From the NCBI GenBank assembly GCA_009809945.1, contig WTPW01000413.1, forward strand, positions 180,104 to 244,103: a stretch of 64,000 bases of DNA, in the 5' to 3' direction. Made by a program: the position numbers and the translations under genes. Origin of the DNA: Gigaspora margarita (Eukaryota; Glomeromycota; Glomeromycetes; Diversisporales; Gigasporaceae). Under the pieces are notes generated by a model. The model searched no databases. It was not told where the DNA came from and worked only from the letters and a program-made list of their open reading frames with translations. Below, one piece after another: positions 47,345 through 59,119 of this stretch; the first letter of the stretch is position 1, and each line of letters starts with the position of its first letter.

Positions 47345-47446
47345 CTTTTTCCAGGTTTTTTCATGACCTCCATGCTCAGCATGGTGGGTAACACAACAAA
47401 TTATTTCGTAAAATTCAACATAACAAACTTGCGTCTCCAAGTATTC
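47345..47446 (-). pseudogene. integrase-type zinc-binding fossil
   Basis: A GC-richer, coding-like stretch on the minus strand includes HHAEHGGHEKTWKK, which fits the H2C2 zinc-binding region found before the integrase core of Ty3-type retroelements and of Ginger-like DNA elements. It is a short, broken fragment; age and exact family cannot be told from this length. Confidence 0.45.
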
Positions 47447-47754
47447 CTATCTTGATTAGGCATATGCAGCTCTTCTGATATGCCTATACAAAAAAACTAC
47501 AAAAAAACCTTAAAGGTATTGGCTTGAATTTCTCGTTATATTGAAGAACGGAATTTTTGATAACGAATTTCACGCCATATCATTGCGAATCAATAAAGTG
47601 GTGAAAAAGAAAATATGTAGTACAAGGGATAAAGATCGATTCGAATATAATGAATAAAAAAAAACATAACAATAAAGAATTATCTTCATAAATATCAATG
47701 AAAAAGATCAATGCAAATATCAATGTGGTTATTAATAATAATTGTCGCGAGAAA

Positions 47755-47956
47755 TGGCTGAGGCTGGAAATTAGAAAAGCTGATTTAAAAATATAAGCCC
47801 TACCAAAATCCACTTATACTCTTTTATTATTAAAACTAACCCTAAGCTCTAACCTAACCCTAAAAAAAAACCGCTAACAAAAGCCCTGAAATTTTTTAAA
47901 AATTTCATATTAAAATAATTAAAATTTCCAGCATCAGCTGTTTCTAGCATCAGCCA
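47755..47956. mobile_element. MITE with TGGCTGA ends (202 bp)
   Basis: Ends TGGCTGAGGCTGGAAATT and CATCAGCTGTTTCTAGCATCAGCCA partly pair (TGGCTGAKGCTRGAAA). The loop has CTAACCCTAAGCTCTAACC, another telomere-like run. No target duplication recognised. Confidence 0.55.
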
Positions 47957-48254
47957 CAACAATAATTATTATTATCGCCATTGATAAAATGCATAATTTT
48001 TATTGTCATTATTAATAAATTATATAATACGTAATTATTATCAGTACTGCAATAATTAAATTATCCAATATACATAGAACATCCCCGTAGAAAATGATCC
48101 AATCAATGATTTAATCAAATCGTTGATTACTCAATCGCAAAAAACTACACGCAGTAAATATATATTCGTTGGATGCACACCAGTCAAATAAGGTTATTAG
48201 AAATGCTTTATTGATATTAGCAGCATATATCAGTCTGTCAATATATAATTAAAA
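47957..48254. other. intergenic, nothing recognised
   Basis: No gene seen. Confidence 0.35.
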
Positions 48255-48710
48255 AATTAGCGATGCGAAGCATCAGCTGGTGGTTTCCCACCTGCATAAA
48301 GCAGGCCGGCTATTAATCAGGATTTTTTGGTAGGAGAATTTGTGATGTTTAGTATTAGCCGGTGGTTTCCTGCCTACATAAAGCAGGCCGTCTGTAGCTA
48401 CAAAGGATTTGCATTTACTATGAAAATGGCAGGATTTACTGGAGTGGGTGGGATCAGATGCGAAGCCTGGAATGTGTTCTCCGAATGCAAATGAGGTTCT
48501 TGCTCTCAATTCCGCCTCTTTCTATTTTATACTTACTACAATGCGATTCTTTGTTAGCATTGATGCAAATATTTTGTCGATTTGTTACAGTCCAGTTTTC
48601 TACCTAGTTGGTGTTTCTGCAGCCACACGTGAAGGCGCAAGCATATTACTTCTTACGTTGCCTTTTCGATCTGTTGACCTTTTGTCAATTTGAATGATTT
48701 AAGCAGATCA
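48255..48710. other. unexplained GC-richer island with internal repeat
   Basis: The segment GCTGGTGGTTTCCCACCTGC followed by ATAAAGCAGGCCGGCT (48277-48312) recurs diverged as GCCGGTGGTTTCCTGCC and CATAAAGCAGGCCGTCT (48358-48393). Open frames exist on both strands (minus 48509-48273; plus 48448-48693) but neither shows a known domain. Composition contrasts with the flanks. It may be exon debris of a multicopy gene or a retroposed piece. Confidence 0.4.
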
Positions 48711-48793
48711 ATTTTAAGAATCACCTGTTTATAAACAATATCATCACTGTAGATAACATGATCATTAGCCTGTATTTTGGAGTCACTCTAGCA

Positions 48794-48866
48794 CAGTGAT
48801 GGCAAATGACCTGAAATAACCTAAATGACTCAAATGACCAATGACTGTCATTGGGCCATTTCAATA
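48794..48866. repeat. fragment of AAATGACC-word MITE
   Basis: CAGTGATGGCAAATGACCTG and following AAATGACTCAAATGACC words match the left end of the family delimited at 42696. The right end is missing, perhaps because the next element lies across it. Confidence 0.55.
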
Positions 48867-50502
48867 GTAAATTGACTCGACAAAAAAATCGTTGATCGAT
48901 GATTGATTAAAAAAAATTTTCAATGATCGATCAAAAATCGATTATGCAATTTAATCGAGTATAATCGATCAAGCATATAATTTATAAGCTCGAGCATATA
49001 TAATCGATCAATCATTGGGTCAATCATTGATCGATTATCAAATTAAAATGTAACCTTCGTAGGCATCTTATTTCACAATTAGGCTTCTCTGCTTTATTAT
49101 CAGTTATTTATATTATTTTATAACAGATAACTTATCTGTTATCAGTATTTCATACATTATTTATTTCACATTTATTTTATATCTGATATCAGATATTTAT
49201 TTCGTGTTTATTTCGTATTATAATGCGCAAAACCATTTTTAAAATACTATATCTTATCACAAACATATTAATAATAAACATCTGCCCCGCAATCTAATAT
49301 TAATTTAAATGCTAACTTACCTTGTAACCTAACCCTAGCCTCCAACTAGACCCGCATTACAATCCAAACATGATCCTAACTCTTATGCACTACTATCTAA
49401 CCTTAACCTTGTCATTAAGCCCGCTCTAATGTTCTAATTCTATTCTAACCCTTACTATAAATCTATCCATAACCCTAATCTAAACCTACTGCTGCCATAA
49501 TCTGTATTTTATACACTGCCAATGACCTACAACACTAGCAAAGGGAAGACAAACACAGGCCAAAATATCCGACACTGTTGAAATGCGACACGAAGCGATA
49601 CCAACACATGGAACCAACACAATGCGAACTAGTAATGCAACACGACAGTATACCAACGAACTGCAACATGACATGGCAATGCAACACAACACCATACTAA
49701 CGAATCCAGAATGCGATGTAGAACTGCAGTAAAGTGACGAAAAAAAAGCGCCAACAAACAACGATGACGATACGATATACAGTATATAAAAAAGAAAAAA
49801 GTTTGTTAGCAAAAAAGAAAAAATAAAAAATAAAGTATAGCACAAGCAAAAAAAAAAGAGTATACAGTCAACTCTTTCTATACCGAATTCTCGGTTCTGG
49901 CCAAAAAAAAAAGTTCATATATAGAATTACTATGTTTTCTTAATAGCCATAGCTCTTGTTATACCGAACTAATATTAAAATAAGAAATCTTGAGTTCGTT
50001 ATATCCAGAGTTCATTATAAAAAGGTTCGTTATATTAGAGATCTGTGTATCAGATATAGATATTGATCTGTGTAACTGGTGATTTCCTTCGGTTAACTGT
50101 TATTTTCAAAAAAATAAAAAAAATAAAAATGAAAATACAATAAAACAAAAAATATAATTATCGTTATATACCTTTCAAGTCATTTAGATCACAACACAAA
50201 AGTAAATTTTAGCGTTAGCTGACGACGTATATTTAATAGTATTATCAGTTATCTGTTATCAGTTATCAGTTATGGAAAATTTATCACGTCTATTTGTGTA
50301 ATACATGTTACATGAAAATTATTTGCAACCGACCCTACCCTACCCTTAAAAAAATATTTTGATCGATCAAATATATACTTATTTGATCGATCAGTATAAT
50401 CGATCATTGATTGATCCATTGTTGCTCGAGCCCATTAATTGGTGCTCGATCATTGATATAAGTCGATCAATGATCGAGTATCATATAATCGAGTCAATTT
50501 AC
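48867..50502. mobile_element. TIR element with ATCGAT iterons (1.64 kb)
   Basis: Ends GTAAATTGACTCGA and TCGAGTCAATTTAC. For about 190 bp inward on both sides, GATCGATCA, TAATCGATC, ATTGATCGA and GCTCGAGC words are iterated. The interior has degenerate CCTAACCCTA text (49320-49480), CAACAC-rich text (49560-49730), TATCAGTTATCTGTTATCAG on both sides, and the MITE 49865-50047. Frames here are low-complexity, not genes. Confidence 0.65.
49865..50047. mobile_element. pogo-type MITE (183 bp, tentative)
   Basis: Ends CAGTCAACTCTTTCTATACC and ATAAAAAGGTTCGTTATATTAG...ATCTGTG are diverged inverted repeats with TA on each side (49863-49864, 50048-50049). The end type resembles 57339-57680. Confidence 0.55.
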
Positions 50503-50679
50503 TACATTTCAAGAATGAAATAACCTATTGGATCATTTGAAATTTATTGGTAGAAATAACAATTAATTAAAACTTGATTAAATTATAAAATTCAAAGTCA
50601 ACAATAATTCAAAATATTAAATATTTAATACTCGTGCCAAGATTTGATCAATTTATAATTTTTTAAGTTCATTTACTCT

Positions 50680-51240
50680 AGTTCTTGAAAGTAATCTTTA
50701 CTTTTAAACAAAAGCCAAGTTGTCCTATGCTAAATTACTGTAATTGACTTCTGAAACCTATATTGAGCCTCATGACATAATCTAGAACTCTATTCAACCC
50801 TAGTTACTTAGACCAAGTCTATTACATGCCTCAATTGAAGCCTTACTATTATTAGAGTAGTTTGGTTGATTTTAGTTAGCAATACTTACACATAGAGTTT
50901 ATTTTAGCCTTTCATGACATATATATATAATGAGGTTTATGATATATATCAAAACTATATCAGGTATTGTGCAAATTTATAGCAAAGAAGATAGAATAAG
51001 ATTTTTAATTAATTAAATTAAATTAGTAAAAGCTTCCTATTTGAATTTAAATTTATTTATTTATATACATTTGAATTTAATATATAACATGTTAACATGT
51101 TACCTAGCACATTAACATGCTATCTAACATGCAGTTTACTTATTTGCATGAGTAATATAAACCAAAAAAGGAACTCAGATTTTGTAAAAATTTAAGGGTT
51201 AGGATCTTAAGGTTAGAGACTATAGGATTAAAATAATACT
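50680..51240 (-). repeat. dispersed repeat cluster, inverted copy
   Basis: The part 50700-51000 is the inverse of 59390-59640 (AGTTACT, AGAGTAGTTTGGTTGATTTT, CATATATATATAATGAG, TTGTGCAAATTTATAGCAAA). The part 51000-51240 is the inverse of 56810-57260 up to 51130 and then R1-like (TTAAGGGTTAGGATCTTAAG). Confidence 0.6.
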
Positions 51241-51352
51241 TACTATAGCGGGAACTCTTAAATCAGCTAGTCCTATATATGTGGCCAAATTTTGGATTGG
51301 GTCAGAAGTCGGGTCAGAGCCAATAGAATTGCAGGAAATTACGCGAATAAAA

Positions 51353-51394
<42 letters not shown>
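51241..51394 (+). repeat. partial MITE of the 55924 family, with A tract
   Basis: GCGGGAACTCTTAAATC, then TTTTGGATTGGGTCAGAAG, GGGTCAGAGCCAATAGAA and ATTGCAGGAA, followed by an A tract of about 37 bases (to 51394). The same text leads into an A tract at 55960-56045. Confidence 0.65.
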
Positions 51395-51395
<1 letters not shown>

Positions 51396-52440
51396 AGAAC
51401 TGCAGAATTATGATCGAATTATAATAATTCATATTTTCGAAATCATAATCGATTATGATAATTCATATCTTCAAAATCATGAATGATTCATATCATGATT
51501 CAATCATATTTGTATTGTATCGTTTGTGATTCAGATTCATATCTCATATCATATTCGTATATCGTAATTTGATCATGATTTGTATCACGTATCGTATCAT
51601 GATTCATATCATGATTTATGCGATGAATGATATGTATAAGTAATTTAAGTTATATTATGTTGATTACTAACTGGCACTGATATGAAATTTTCTAAAACGA
51701 TGATGAAATTTGATATTTATTTTTATATCAAGCATTATATTAGCAACTTCTGAATAATTTTTGAAAAAAAACTTATACTGAGCTAAGATATGTTTCGTAT
51801 TGGAAAAGTTATAAAAATCTAACAGAAATAAAATCGGCATATATCAAATATAATGCACGATAATATGTATGATGCTTCATTGCACTTTGCATAATTTTGT
51901 TACCCCCAATAATTAATTTTTTTATGATCAAATAATTGTGATTGCGATCGCAATCACAATTATTTAATCATAAAAAATATACAAAAATACAATATATATA
52001 CGTACAATCATATTCAGAAGTTTGATTTAAAAAAAAGTATTTTGAATTTATTGTTTTAATTAAGAACTGATAAAAATACTAACCATNATAATTTCGGTTA
52101 TAAATTTATTTAAAATATGTAATATAAATTTATTTAAAATAATATAAATTTATTTAAAATAATGGACTTATATTGATAAAATTTTGATCTCAACATACTA
52201 CAAATTTAATAATAAATGTTTTGTATTCATTAAATTTGATTCCAATTCCCAGTAACAACCGTGAATATGTTATCAAAATTCAATTTCAGACTCGAATGCT
52301 TTTATATTTTTCTTTTTGACCCAATTCCAATAATATTTATATATAATAGACGTATCTAAATATGAACTTAATTTATTAAAAGACAAAAGGTAGAAATGCA
52401 AGTATCGCAGAAATAATACTAGATAAAGTTTACCTACCTG
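51395..52440. other. AT-rich; ATCATGATT-like simple repeats
   Basis: 51400-51630 is built of ATTCATATC/ATCATGATT/CGTATC words. The rest is AT-rich without a gene. One unresolved base at 52087. Confidence 0.5.
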
Positions 52441-54867
52441 TTAATTGTTCAATGCATCAATTTCACTTAAAATTGTATCTGGTACACAGCGATGCGACCG
52501 ATATTTTTTCACAGCATATTCTGCAAGTTTTCCTGTTAAACCTTTGTGATACACATCCATATATCTAAAGGACTTCCAGGCATATCGTCTAATTTTAGTG
52601 AGAGGCACTGATTCAAGGGCTTGTGCATGGTTCTCTTCAAACCTTCCCATGTATAGTCACAGTGATTGCGTGCATATCGCTTTGCTGACCCCCAAAAATT
52701 TTCTATATAATTTAATTCACAATGGAACTTTGGATAAAAAATAACTTCATGGCCGGCAGAAATAATTGCTTCTTCAATTTTTCCACACTGCGCTCTAAAA
52801 TCTGGTTGGTTCACCATTGTCATTCTAGCACAACAATCAGTTTTTCCTTGTTCACACCCTCTTTTACATACTAATTTCATTCCATCACGCCACAATCCTC
52901 TCTCACTCAATACTTGCTTTAGGCCCTTCGGTTTACCACAAAGATCAGGGTTTTGATAATTTTCAGAAAAGCACATGTCTTGCGGGATATCATCTCCATA
53001 TATGGTACTTCTATTGTTTGAGAACATTAAATGTTAATATATTGCTGTAAAAAAATTTAAAATACTTATAATAATATACAACCCTCATTTTTGGCTGTTT
53101 TCCACCAGGTGATAAATTCATTTTTTTTGCTAACAGGGCATCTTCGGCATATGCACAATGACCAGTTGCATTGTCAAATGCAAAAAGGGCCTTTGCACCC
53201 AGAAACTGAGCTTCAAATATCAGGATTGCATGGTTTATCACCTGATCTACAAGATCATCTGAATTCCACCATCTATCACCATCTTTATCTGGGTAAGTTA
53301 TGACACATGCTTCTAATAGAAGGTTAGGAAAAGCAACCTAAAAGATTTCAATTAGAACTTGTTAATTATAAAAATAAATAAATAAGACGTTGCATATAGA
53401 GATGGGTTTCATGCATGCGCATAATACCTTAATTGTACGCATTAATGCGCTTTCATGCGCATGTTTCAGAATCATGCGCATTTGCGCATGTTATTATAAA
53501 ATGCGCATCTTTCCCATCACTACTGTAGTTGTATATATACCTTGTCTTTCTCACGTAACGCTAAACGTCTACCAATATTAGTGAGAAATTCACTTATATG
53601 AACTGACCACCCTTGGCCTTTTTTGCGAAGTGGTTGCTCCCCCTTTGGCAACCATAGCCAACATCTTCCATCATAAGCTGAAAAAATACACTCATCGTGT
53701 GTTACCAAAATGATAATATCATCAAAATCCGGTCTAGTTTCTTCTTCCATATTTTCACCAGAAAAAACTACCATACGTGCTTCAAATTCTGCTATTCTTT
53801 CCAAAAACCTTTTACGATAAGCCACCACATCTGCACGCTCGTGTCCATCTATATACATTCCTTTTCTAACTTCCGAGTACTCAAACCCAAATGTTTTTAG
53901 CCACTTTCTAGCTGTTCACATGCATATAGTTGGTGATGGATCAAAGCATAATCTTGGAAGTATTTTTTCATTCATGTGTTTTGCCAGTTCGTCTGGATTA
54001 ACATTCCACTTATTTGATCGAAGAAATAACTTGATCTGAATCAAAACATCGTCATCCTATAGAAAACTCTAAGTTTTTGGATGTTTGCCTTGTCTTGAAA
54101 TCAGAAATTTGCTATTTTTAAAATAATTTACAGCCTATGCACGTATGCAACGAGCATGATAAACACCTTTTCCAGCTGCTTCTGCCACAATAATGCTTGC
54201 CTTAATCCTTTCACGACCATGCTCTACAAGACGAAAATAGGACAGCATTGTATAAAGACGTGCTTTTACCACCTCACTATGTATATTGCTCTTGATTTCT
54301 TTTTTCAATTGCTTAATGGTATCGTTCAAGTTTTCTAAGCACATGTTATTGTGACTTTCAGTGGTTTCAACTTCAGAGTTACTTCCAAAAGTTTCAGAAT
54401 CACTATCCGAACTGATTGTATCACTTATATCATCATTATCCATATCCGTATTTCTATTCACTATCTTTTTAAAAAGATTAAATTAAAGTAATTTAACATT
54501 AATTCATATACATTTTCAGCCAGATTTAATGAAAAATAACTTACAGATAACCAAAATAATTCTAACTTGGGAGTTCCAGCTGCGACTTCTCGCTGCATTT
54601 GTCTCTGTCTTCTTTTTGTTCTTTTTGAGTTTCCAATATACACAAGCGGCCGATGAGTTGTTATTTCTGGAACTGCCTGCATCAACCTTGTAATCACGTT
54701 ATTCGCTTCTTCAGGTCTCAAAAACTTATTTCCCCATCCTCAACATCATTAAGCTCATCGCTACTGCTGTTATAAGTTTTTGAAGCTTCCGCCTGACTCC
54801 TTCTTTTGGCTATCCTTTGCGTCTTAATTCTTCGTAAGTGAATCTTTCTTTTTGATAATCGTACCAT
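52441..54867 (-). pseudogene. decayed DDE transposase (Tc1/mariner-like clade)
   Basis: Minus-strand gene reading from MVRLSKRKIHLRRIKTQRIA at 54867. Parts in order: basic N terminus; RPEEANNVITRLMQAVPEI; an 80-nt intron (54544-54465, GTAAGT...AAAAAG); an acidic-serine region; a helix-turn-helix-like SRQGKHPKT / TARKWLKTFGFEYS region; MYIDGHERADV; then the catalytic core with VTHDECIF (D), LFAFDNATGH (D) and CELNYIENFWG (E); and a C-terminal KSFRYMDVYHKGLTGK block. The DDE spacing and motifs fit fungal DDE_3 / IS630-Tc1-mariner-like transposases with the DGHERxDV signature. It is inactive: at least one frame shift near 54740, several in-frame stops (for example at the codon after RCIRA and before TARKWL) and another shift near 52640. 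Terminal inverted repeats were not found. A MITE sits in one intron (53397-53527). Confidence 0.88.
53397..53527. mobile_element. GCGCAT-word MITE inside a transposase intron
   Basis: Left end TAGAGATGGGTTTCATGC, right end TCTTTCCCATCACTACTGTA; ATGCGCAT words fill the middle. Flanking 8-mers GTTGCATA (53389-53396) and GTTGTATA (53528-53535) match at 7 of 8. Removing it and one duplication shortens the 203-nt intron (53338-53540) to 64 nt, a normal size here. Confidence 0.72.
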
Positions 54868-55682
54868 TCTGGTAAAATGTTATATTTGACAAATGAGACT
54901 AATGTAAAGTCGATTTAGTTTATAAAATACCAGTCTGTACAAACTACATTTTATTTATTTATCTTTCTTTTTTTTTTTTTTTATAATGTCTTTACTTTTG
55001 ATATTTTCGATATGAGAATTTATTGCATCATTTAAGTGCTATAATAATGGCGTGTGAATTAAATCTTTTGCATTTTTGAAATGCAATAGATCTTTTTTTA
55101 CACCACAATTACACAATAGCTTCAGAGATCAATTGCAAATTTGAAAATGTCCATATTACATTCCCAGATAAGTATTGAATCTTTTTGATATATTCAACTA
55201 CTTTCTCTCCTTATTATTAACTCAAATTCATTCTTTATTAGATGCTTAACGGGTTAACAACTAGGCCTCTGCTGATATGAACGCCAATGGCATCCTATGG
55301 CAAGTTTGCCAAAGGGTGATTTAAAAAAAAAACTTTAAACTTCTTTATTCGTCCATCTTACCCACAACCATATATAGTATTAGATAAAATTTCTTTTTTT
55401 TTTATTTCCGCTTGTCTTTTTTCTTTAATTCAATACTAATAGTACTTTTCTCAAGGCTTAAACAACTATAGTTTTGGAGAGCCTTCTAAAAAAAAAAGAA
55501 TCTTTATTAACCTACTATATTTATACAATGCTTCCTTACACATAAACTGTAATAAACTTACCGTAACCAATCGATAAAGTTCATTGTGTTAAAAAAATAA
55601 GAATCTCTATTGACCTATATTTATACAACACTTTCTATTGCTATACTGAACACATTAATGCATTATTACTGATTCGGTAATA
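54868..55682. other. AT-rich intergenic, nothing certain
   Basis: Contains two related 90-bp stretches (55490-55560 and 55595-55660; AAGAATCTYTATT, CTATATTTATACAA). No gene. Confidence 0.4.
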
Positions 55683-55923
55683 AGATTATGCACAAACTGT
55701 AATAAACTCACTGTTAGTTTTTATCTAAAACAAGTATTGATCTCATACTTATCTTGTTGATTGACCCTAATTACGCACATATGTAAGTACATATGACATA
55801 CAGTGTGGGAACCCTTAAATCCGGGCATAAAACAAGTATTGATGTTCTCAAAATGGTAAATATTTATCTTGTTGATCGACCCTAATTACGTACGTATGTA
55901 AGTATATAAGCACATATGACATA
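55683..55923 (+). repeat. about 112-bp tandem duplication that includes a MITE end
   Basis: AAAACAAGTATTGAT, TATCTTGTTGATTGACCCTAA, TTACG, TATGTAAGTA and CATATGACATACAGTG occur twice head-to-tail; the second unit runs into the MITE at 55924, and the first ends in a solo end CAGTGTGGGAACCCTTAAATC (55802). Confidence 0.7.
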
Positions 55924-56327
55924 CAGTGCGCGAACTCTGGAACCCTTAAATCTGGCAAATTTTGGATTGGGTCGGAAGTTGGGTCAGAGCCAATAGAAAA
56001 TAGAATTGCAGGAATTTTCACGAATAAAAAAAAAAAAAAAAAAAAACTTACCTAATAAAATTTTTTATAATTCTGGCCAGAATTATGGTAATTCTGGCCA
56101 AAATTATAGTGGCCAAATTTTAGGTTTATTAATAAAAGTAGTTAACTTTGAAACTTTATAAAAGTATTTAAACTTAATAAATTAAAAAACAAATTATATA
56201 ACTTTATTCTTAAAGTCTTTCTTTACATTTTTATAAAAAGAAAAATTGTTCTAGCTATACTAGTTATTTTTTTATAACATTTTAAAAATTATCAATTTCG
56301 CTTGTTGATTTAAGGGTTCCCGCACTG
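55924..56327. mobile_element. Tc1/mariner-type MITE (404 bp)
   Basis: Ends CAGTGCGCGAAC...CCCTTAAATC and GATTTAAGGGTTCCCGCACTG, flanked by TA (55922-55923, 56328-56329). The interior has TTTTGGATTGGGTCGGAAG and an A tract. Confidence 0.85.
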
Positions 56328-56329
56328 TA

Positions 56330-56683
56330 GTAATAGTAAATGATCTGGTTAGGGTGCTAACATTTATTAGTTAATATTTTAGGGATAAGGGGGTCAAACA
56401 AAACCTTACCTCTTAATTAAATTTGATTGGCTAAAATTTTATATATAAACCTTACCTGGGGGGAGGTAAGCCTCTATAGTAAATGGATATTAGATAATAA
56501 ATGTCAGCACCCTTATTTGAAAAATTTTTAAATGATCTCAAATGATTCTAAAATGACCAGTTATTATATATCATTTAAATTTGGACCATTTGCAAATGAC
56601 TCATAACCAAATGATCATAGTTATTTGCAAATGACCAGGATTATTTAAAGGTAATTTGGGTTAATAGTTGTAATATAATAGTC
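56330..56683. repeat. mixed repeats, AAATGACC words
   Basis: 56395-56480 has CCTTACCTC...GGGGAGGTAAG, a weak palindrome. 56520-56660 iterates AAATGATC/AAATGACC as in the 42696 family. No gene. Confidence 0.5.
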
Positions 56684-57260
56684 AAAATCTATAAACTTGA
56701 TAATTGACATATAATTGCCTGTTAACGTGTTAGTATAATATATATTAAGGGATAAGAATTATAAAATTCTAGATAGCATGTCAACATGATATCCATTTAC
56801 TTTGTGAGTAGTAATACAAACTCCTGGTGAAAAAATTAGCTAATTGGAAAGTGCAAAATCTGACTATTCCAGATTAGCCTGATGAAGAATATTAACATGC
56901 ACAAAAGAAGAAAAATGTGAAAAAACTAATATTTAAATCAATTTTGGTACATTTATCAAAAATAACAGAAACAAAATTTTACATATATTAAGTATTACTC
57001 TAATTCTATAATCTCTAACCTTAAAATCCTAACTCTAAATTTTTATTTTAGGTGCTTATTTTACAAAATCAGAGTTCCTTTTTTGGTTTTTTTACTTATA
57101 CAAATAAGTATAATGCATTAACATATTGGGCTTAGTAGTATTAAATAGTATATTAATGTGATAGATAATATATTAACATATCATATATTAAATTCAAAAG
57201 TATATAAATAAATGAATTTGACTTCAAATAGGAAGTTTTTACTAATTTAATTTAATTAAT
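56684..57260 (+). repeat. dispersed repeat with TTAACGTG words plus inverted R1
   Basis: GATAATTGACATATAATTG, GTTAACGTGTTAG and later TTAAATTCAAAAGTATATAAA, GAATTTGACTTCAAATAGG match 42300-42540. In between, 56810-57100 is inverted R1 (CTCTAACCTTAAAATCCTAA). Confidence 0.65.
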
Positions 57261-57338
57261 TAATTACTGATCCAGATAAGATCAGCACTATTTTTATATT
57301 AGAATTTGGGGCAAAATTACTATGATTTTCATTATATA

Positions 57339-57680
57339 CAGTCAAACCTCCATAAATGCAACATGTACAGACAAGACTACAACGTGCATTTAGGGAGGTA
57401 TTGCATTTAGGGAGAGCCAATTAAATTGCAGTCTTAAAGATTTGATCATAAAGTTTGTGTAACTTCTACTAAAAACTGTATAACTTATCTTAAATACTAA
57501 AATTTGATTGGCTATGTGCATTTAGGGAGGTAGCATGATATAGAAAATTATTTGGAAGAACGTGCATTTACAGAATATAGAACATGCATTTAGCACTAAA
57601 TATTTCTTACAGACAAGACAAAAACGTGCATTTAGGGAGGTATTGCATTTATGAAGGTTGCATTTATAGAGGTCTGACTG
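57339..57680. mobile_element. pogo/Tc1-mariner-type MITE (342 bp)
   Basis: Ends CAGTCAAACCTCCATAAATG and CATTTATAGAGGTCTGACTG, flanked by TA (57337-57338, 57681-57682). ATTTAGGGAGGTATTGCATT words recur inside both ends. It splits the left arm of the outer element. Confidence 0.92.
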
Positions 57681-57810
57681 TACTAGAATCTGATGTTGGT
57701 CAATGAAAAGTATTTTTTATTAAGTTAATAGCTCATGTCAACTAATTGAAAGTTGTAGAGCTCACTGAGATGCATCTAATGGTGGTTAGATCATTCAAAT
57801 CAGTCTAGCG

Positions 57811-57912
57811 TAGGGTTGTTAATAGAGCACTCGGTTTACTTCATTTTAATAGGAATACTCTGAAGTATTACTATTAAAATGAAGTAAACGGAGTGCTCCA
57901 TTAACAACTCTA
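57811..57912. mobile_element. palindromic hAT-like MITE (102 bp), exact TSD
   Basis: Ends TAGGGTTGTTAATAGAGCAC and GTGCTCCATTAACAACTCTA with arms of about 40 bp (GGTTTACTTCATTTTAAT and inverse). Exact 8-bp duplication GTCTAGCG (57803-57810, 57913-57920). Confidence 0.92.
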
Positions 57913-57920
57913 GTCTAGCG

Positions 57921-59111
57921 TATAGTTGGTGATAGAATTAATTTTACAAATTAATATGGTTATGGCATTGCCATATTTTTTGGTAAGCCATAAAGCTGTA
58001 ATGCTATAATGCTATAAAGCTGTAATGCCATAAAGCTGTAATGCTATAATGCCATAATCCTGTAATGCAGAAATACTATCTGCTATTATACTATTTGTTA
58101 AAATGCTGTACTGTATTGTAGTTTTCTTTAAATAATGTACTATTAAGTGGTAATCCGCAGTTAAAGGATCAAAATTTCATAGTACAAATCGGCGAAGTTT
58201 TACTAATCACCTTATATGAAAGTAGAATGCTATACATTTCTGATCATAATAAAAAACCCTATAGTAAACAATTAATAAATACTCATATCATGTTATATAC
58301 TAATGCGATTTGAATGATTTAACTATCATTAGAATCAGAAAAGTTGGTTCTGCAAAGTTTAATTAGAAATTACAAAAGGTTTGCTTAGTAAAAAAATACT
58401 TTTATATGTAGAAAAGCCCCATTCGCATACTATAGAAATTTACTATTAAATTTTGCCGTAATTGATTATAAAATGATCATCATATTTTATCCTTTATCTG
58501 TGATTTACCACTTAAATTTTTTTGAATTTGATTTTGTCTGACTTTATTGATTTAGAACATGTAATAACTGTAAAAAAAGGGGCTTGTAGGTCTATTTTAT
58601 TTTGATTAAATATTGATTTATATTTTTGGCCAATTAGCCAGATATAAGTCATGGTTTGAGAACATTCTTACGAGCTAATTAATCAAAAATGACATTATTG
58701 TTAGCAGCATTTATGGCTTATATAGATGATACATGCCTACATACATATTTACATGTTTAAAATTTTATGTAAATGAAATAAATGCTTGTATAGCAAATAA
58801 TAACATATTCATCAGTTTCTGGCTTGAAGTGACTGAGTGTTATATAGTTACTTAAGTATATTATATTGTAGTTACAGTATCATATTATTGTTATTGCGGT
58901 ATTACAATATTACGGAATTGTGGCATTACAATATTATAGCATTATGCCATTATGGCTTTACGATATTACGGCATTATGGCATTATGATATTATGGCATTA
59001 TGGCATTATGGCATATAATTTTTATGGCAATTAGATGCTATACCATAATTAATTTTACCACTAGTAAAATGCTATAATTGCCATAATTCAGTAATTCTAC
59101 CACCAACTATA
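57921..59111. mobile_element. hAT-like element with GCCATAAT arrays (1.19 kb)
   Basis: Ends TATAGTTGGTGATAGAATTA and TAATTCTACCACCAACTATA. Flanking 8-mers GTCTAGCG (57913-57920) and GTCTAGTA (59112-59119) match at 6 of 8. The left subterminal zone iterates AAAGCTGTAATGCTATAATG (57985-58070), the right GCATTATGGCATTATG (58890-59010). No transposase; the interior is AT-rich. Confidence 0.8.
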
Positions 59112-59119
59112 GTCTAGTA

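Noticed and set aside
49486-49845. A 119-residue hydrophobic protein
   Set aside because: It is low-complexity text from CAACAC-like repeats within the 48867-50502 element.
27212-57912. 9-bp (Mutator-like) duplications around the TAGRGTTG elements
   Set aside because: A 9-bp reading is possible for the elements at 27212, 43680 and 57811, but an 8-bp reading gives symmetrical termini and is the only one that fits 40931-41779.
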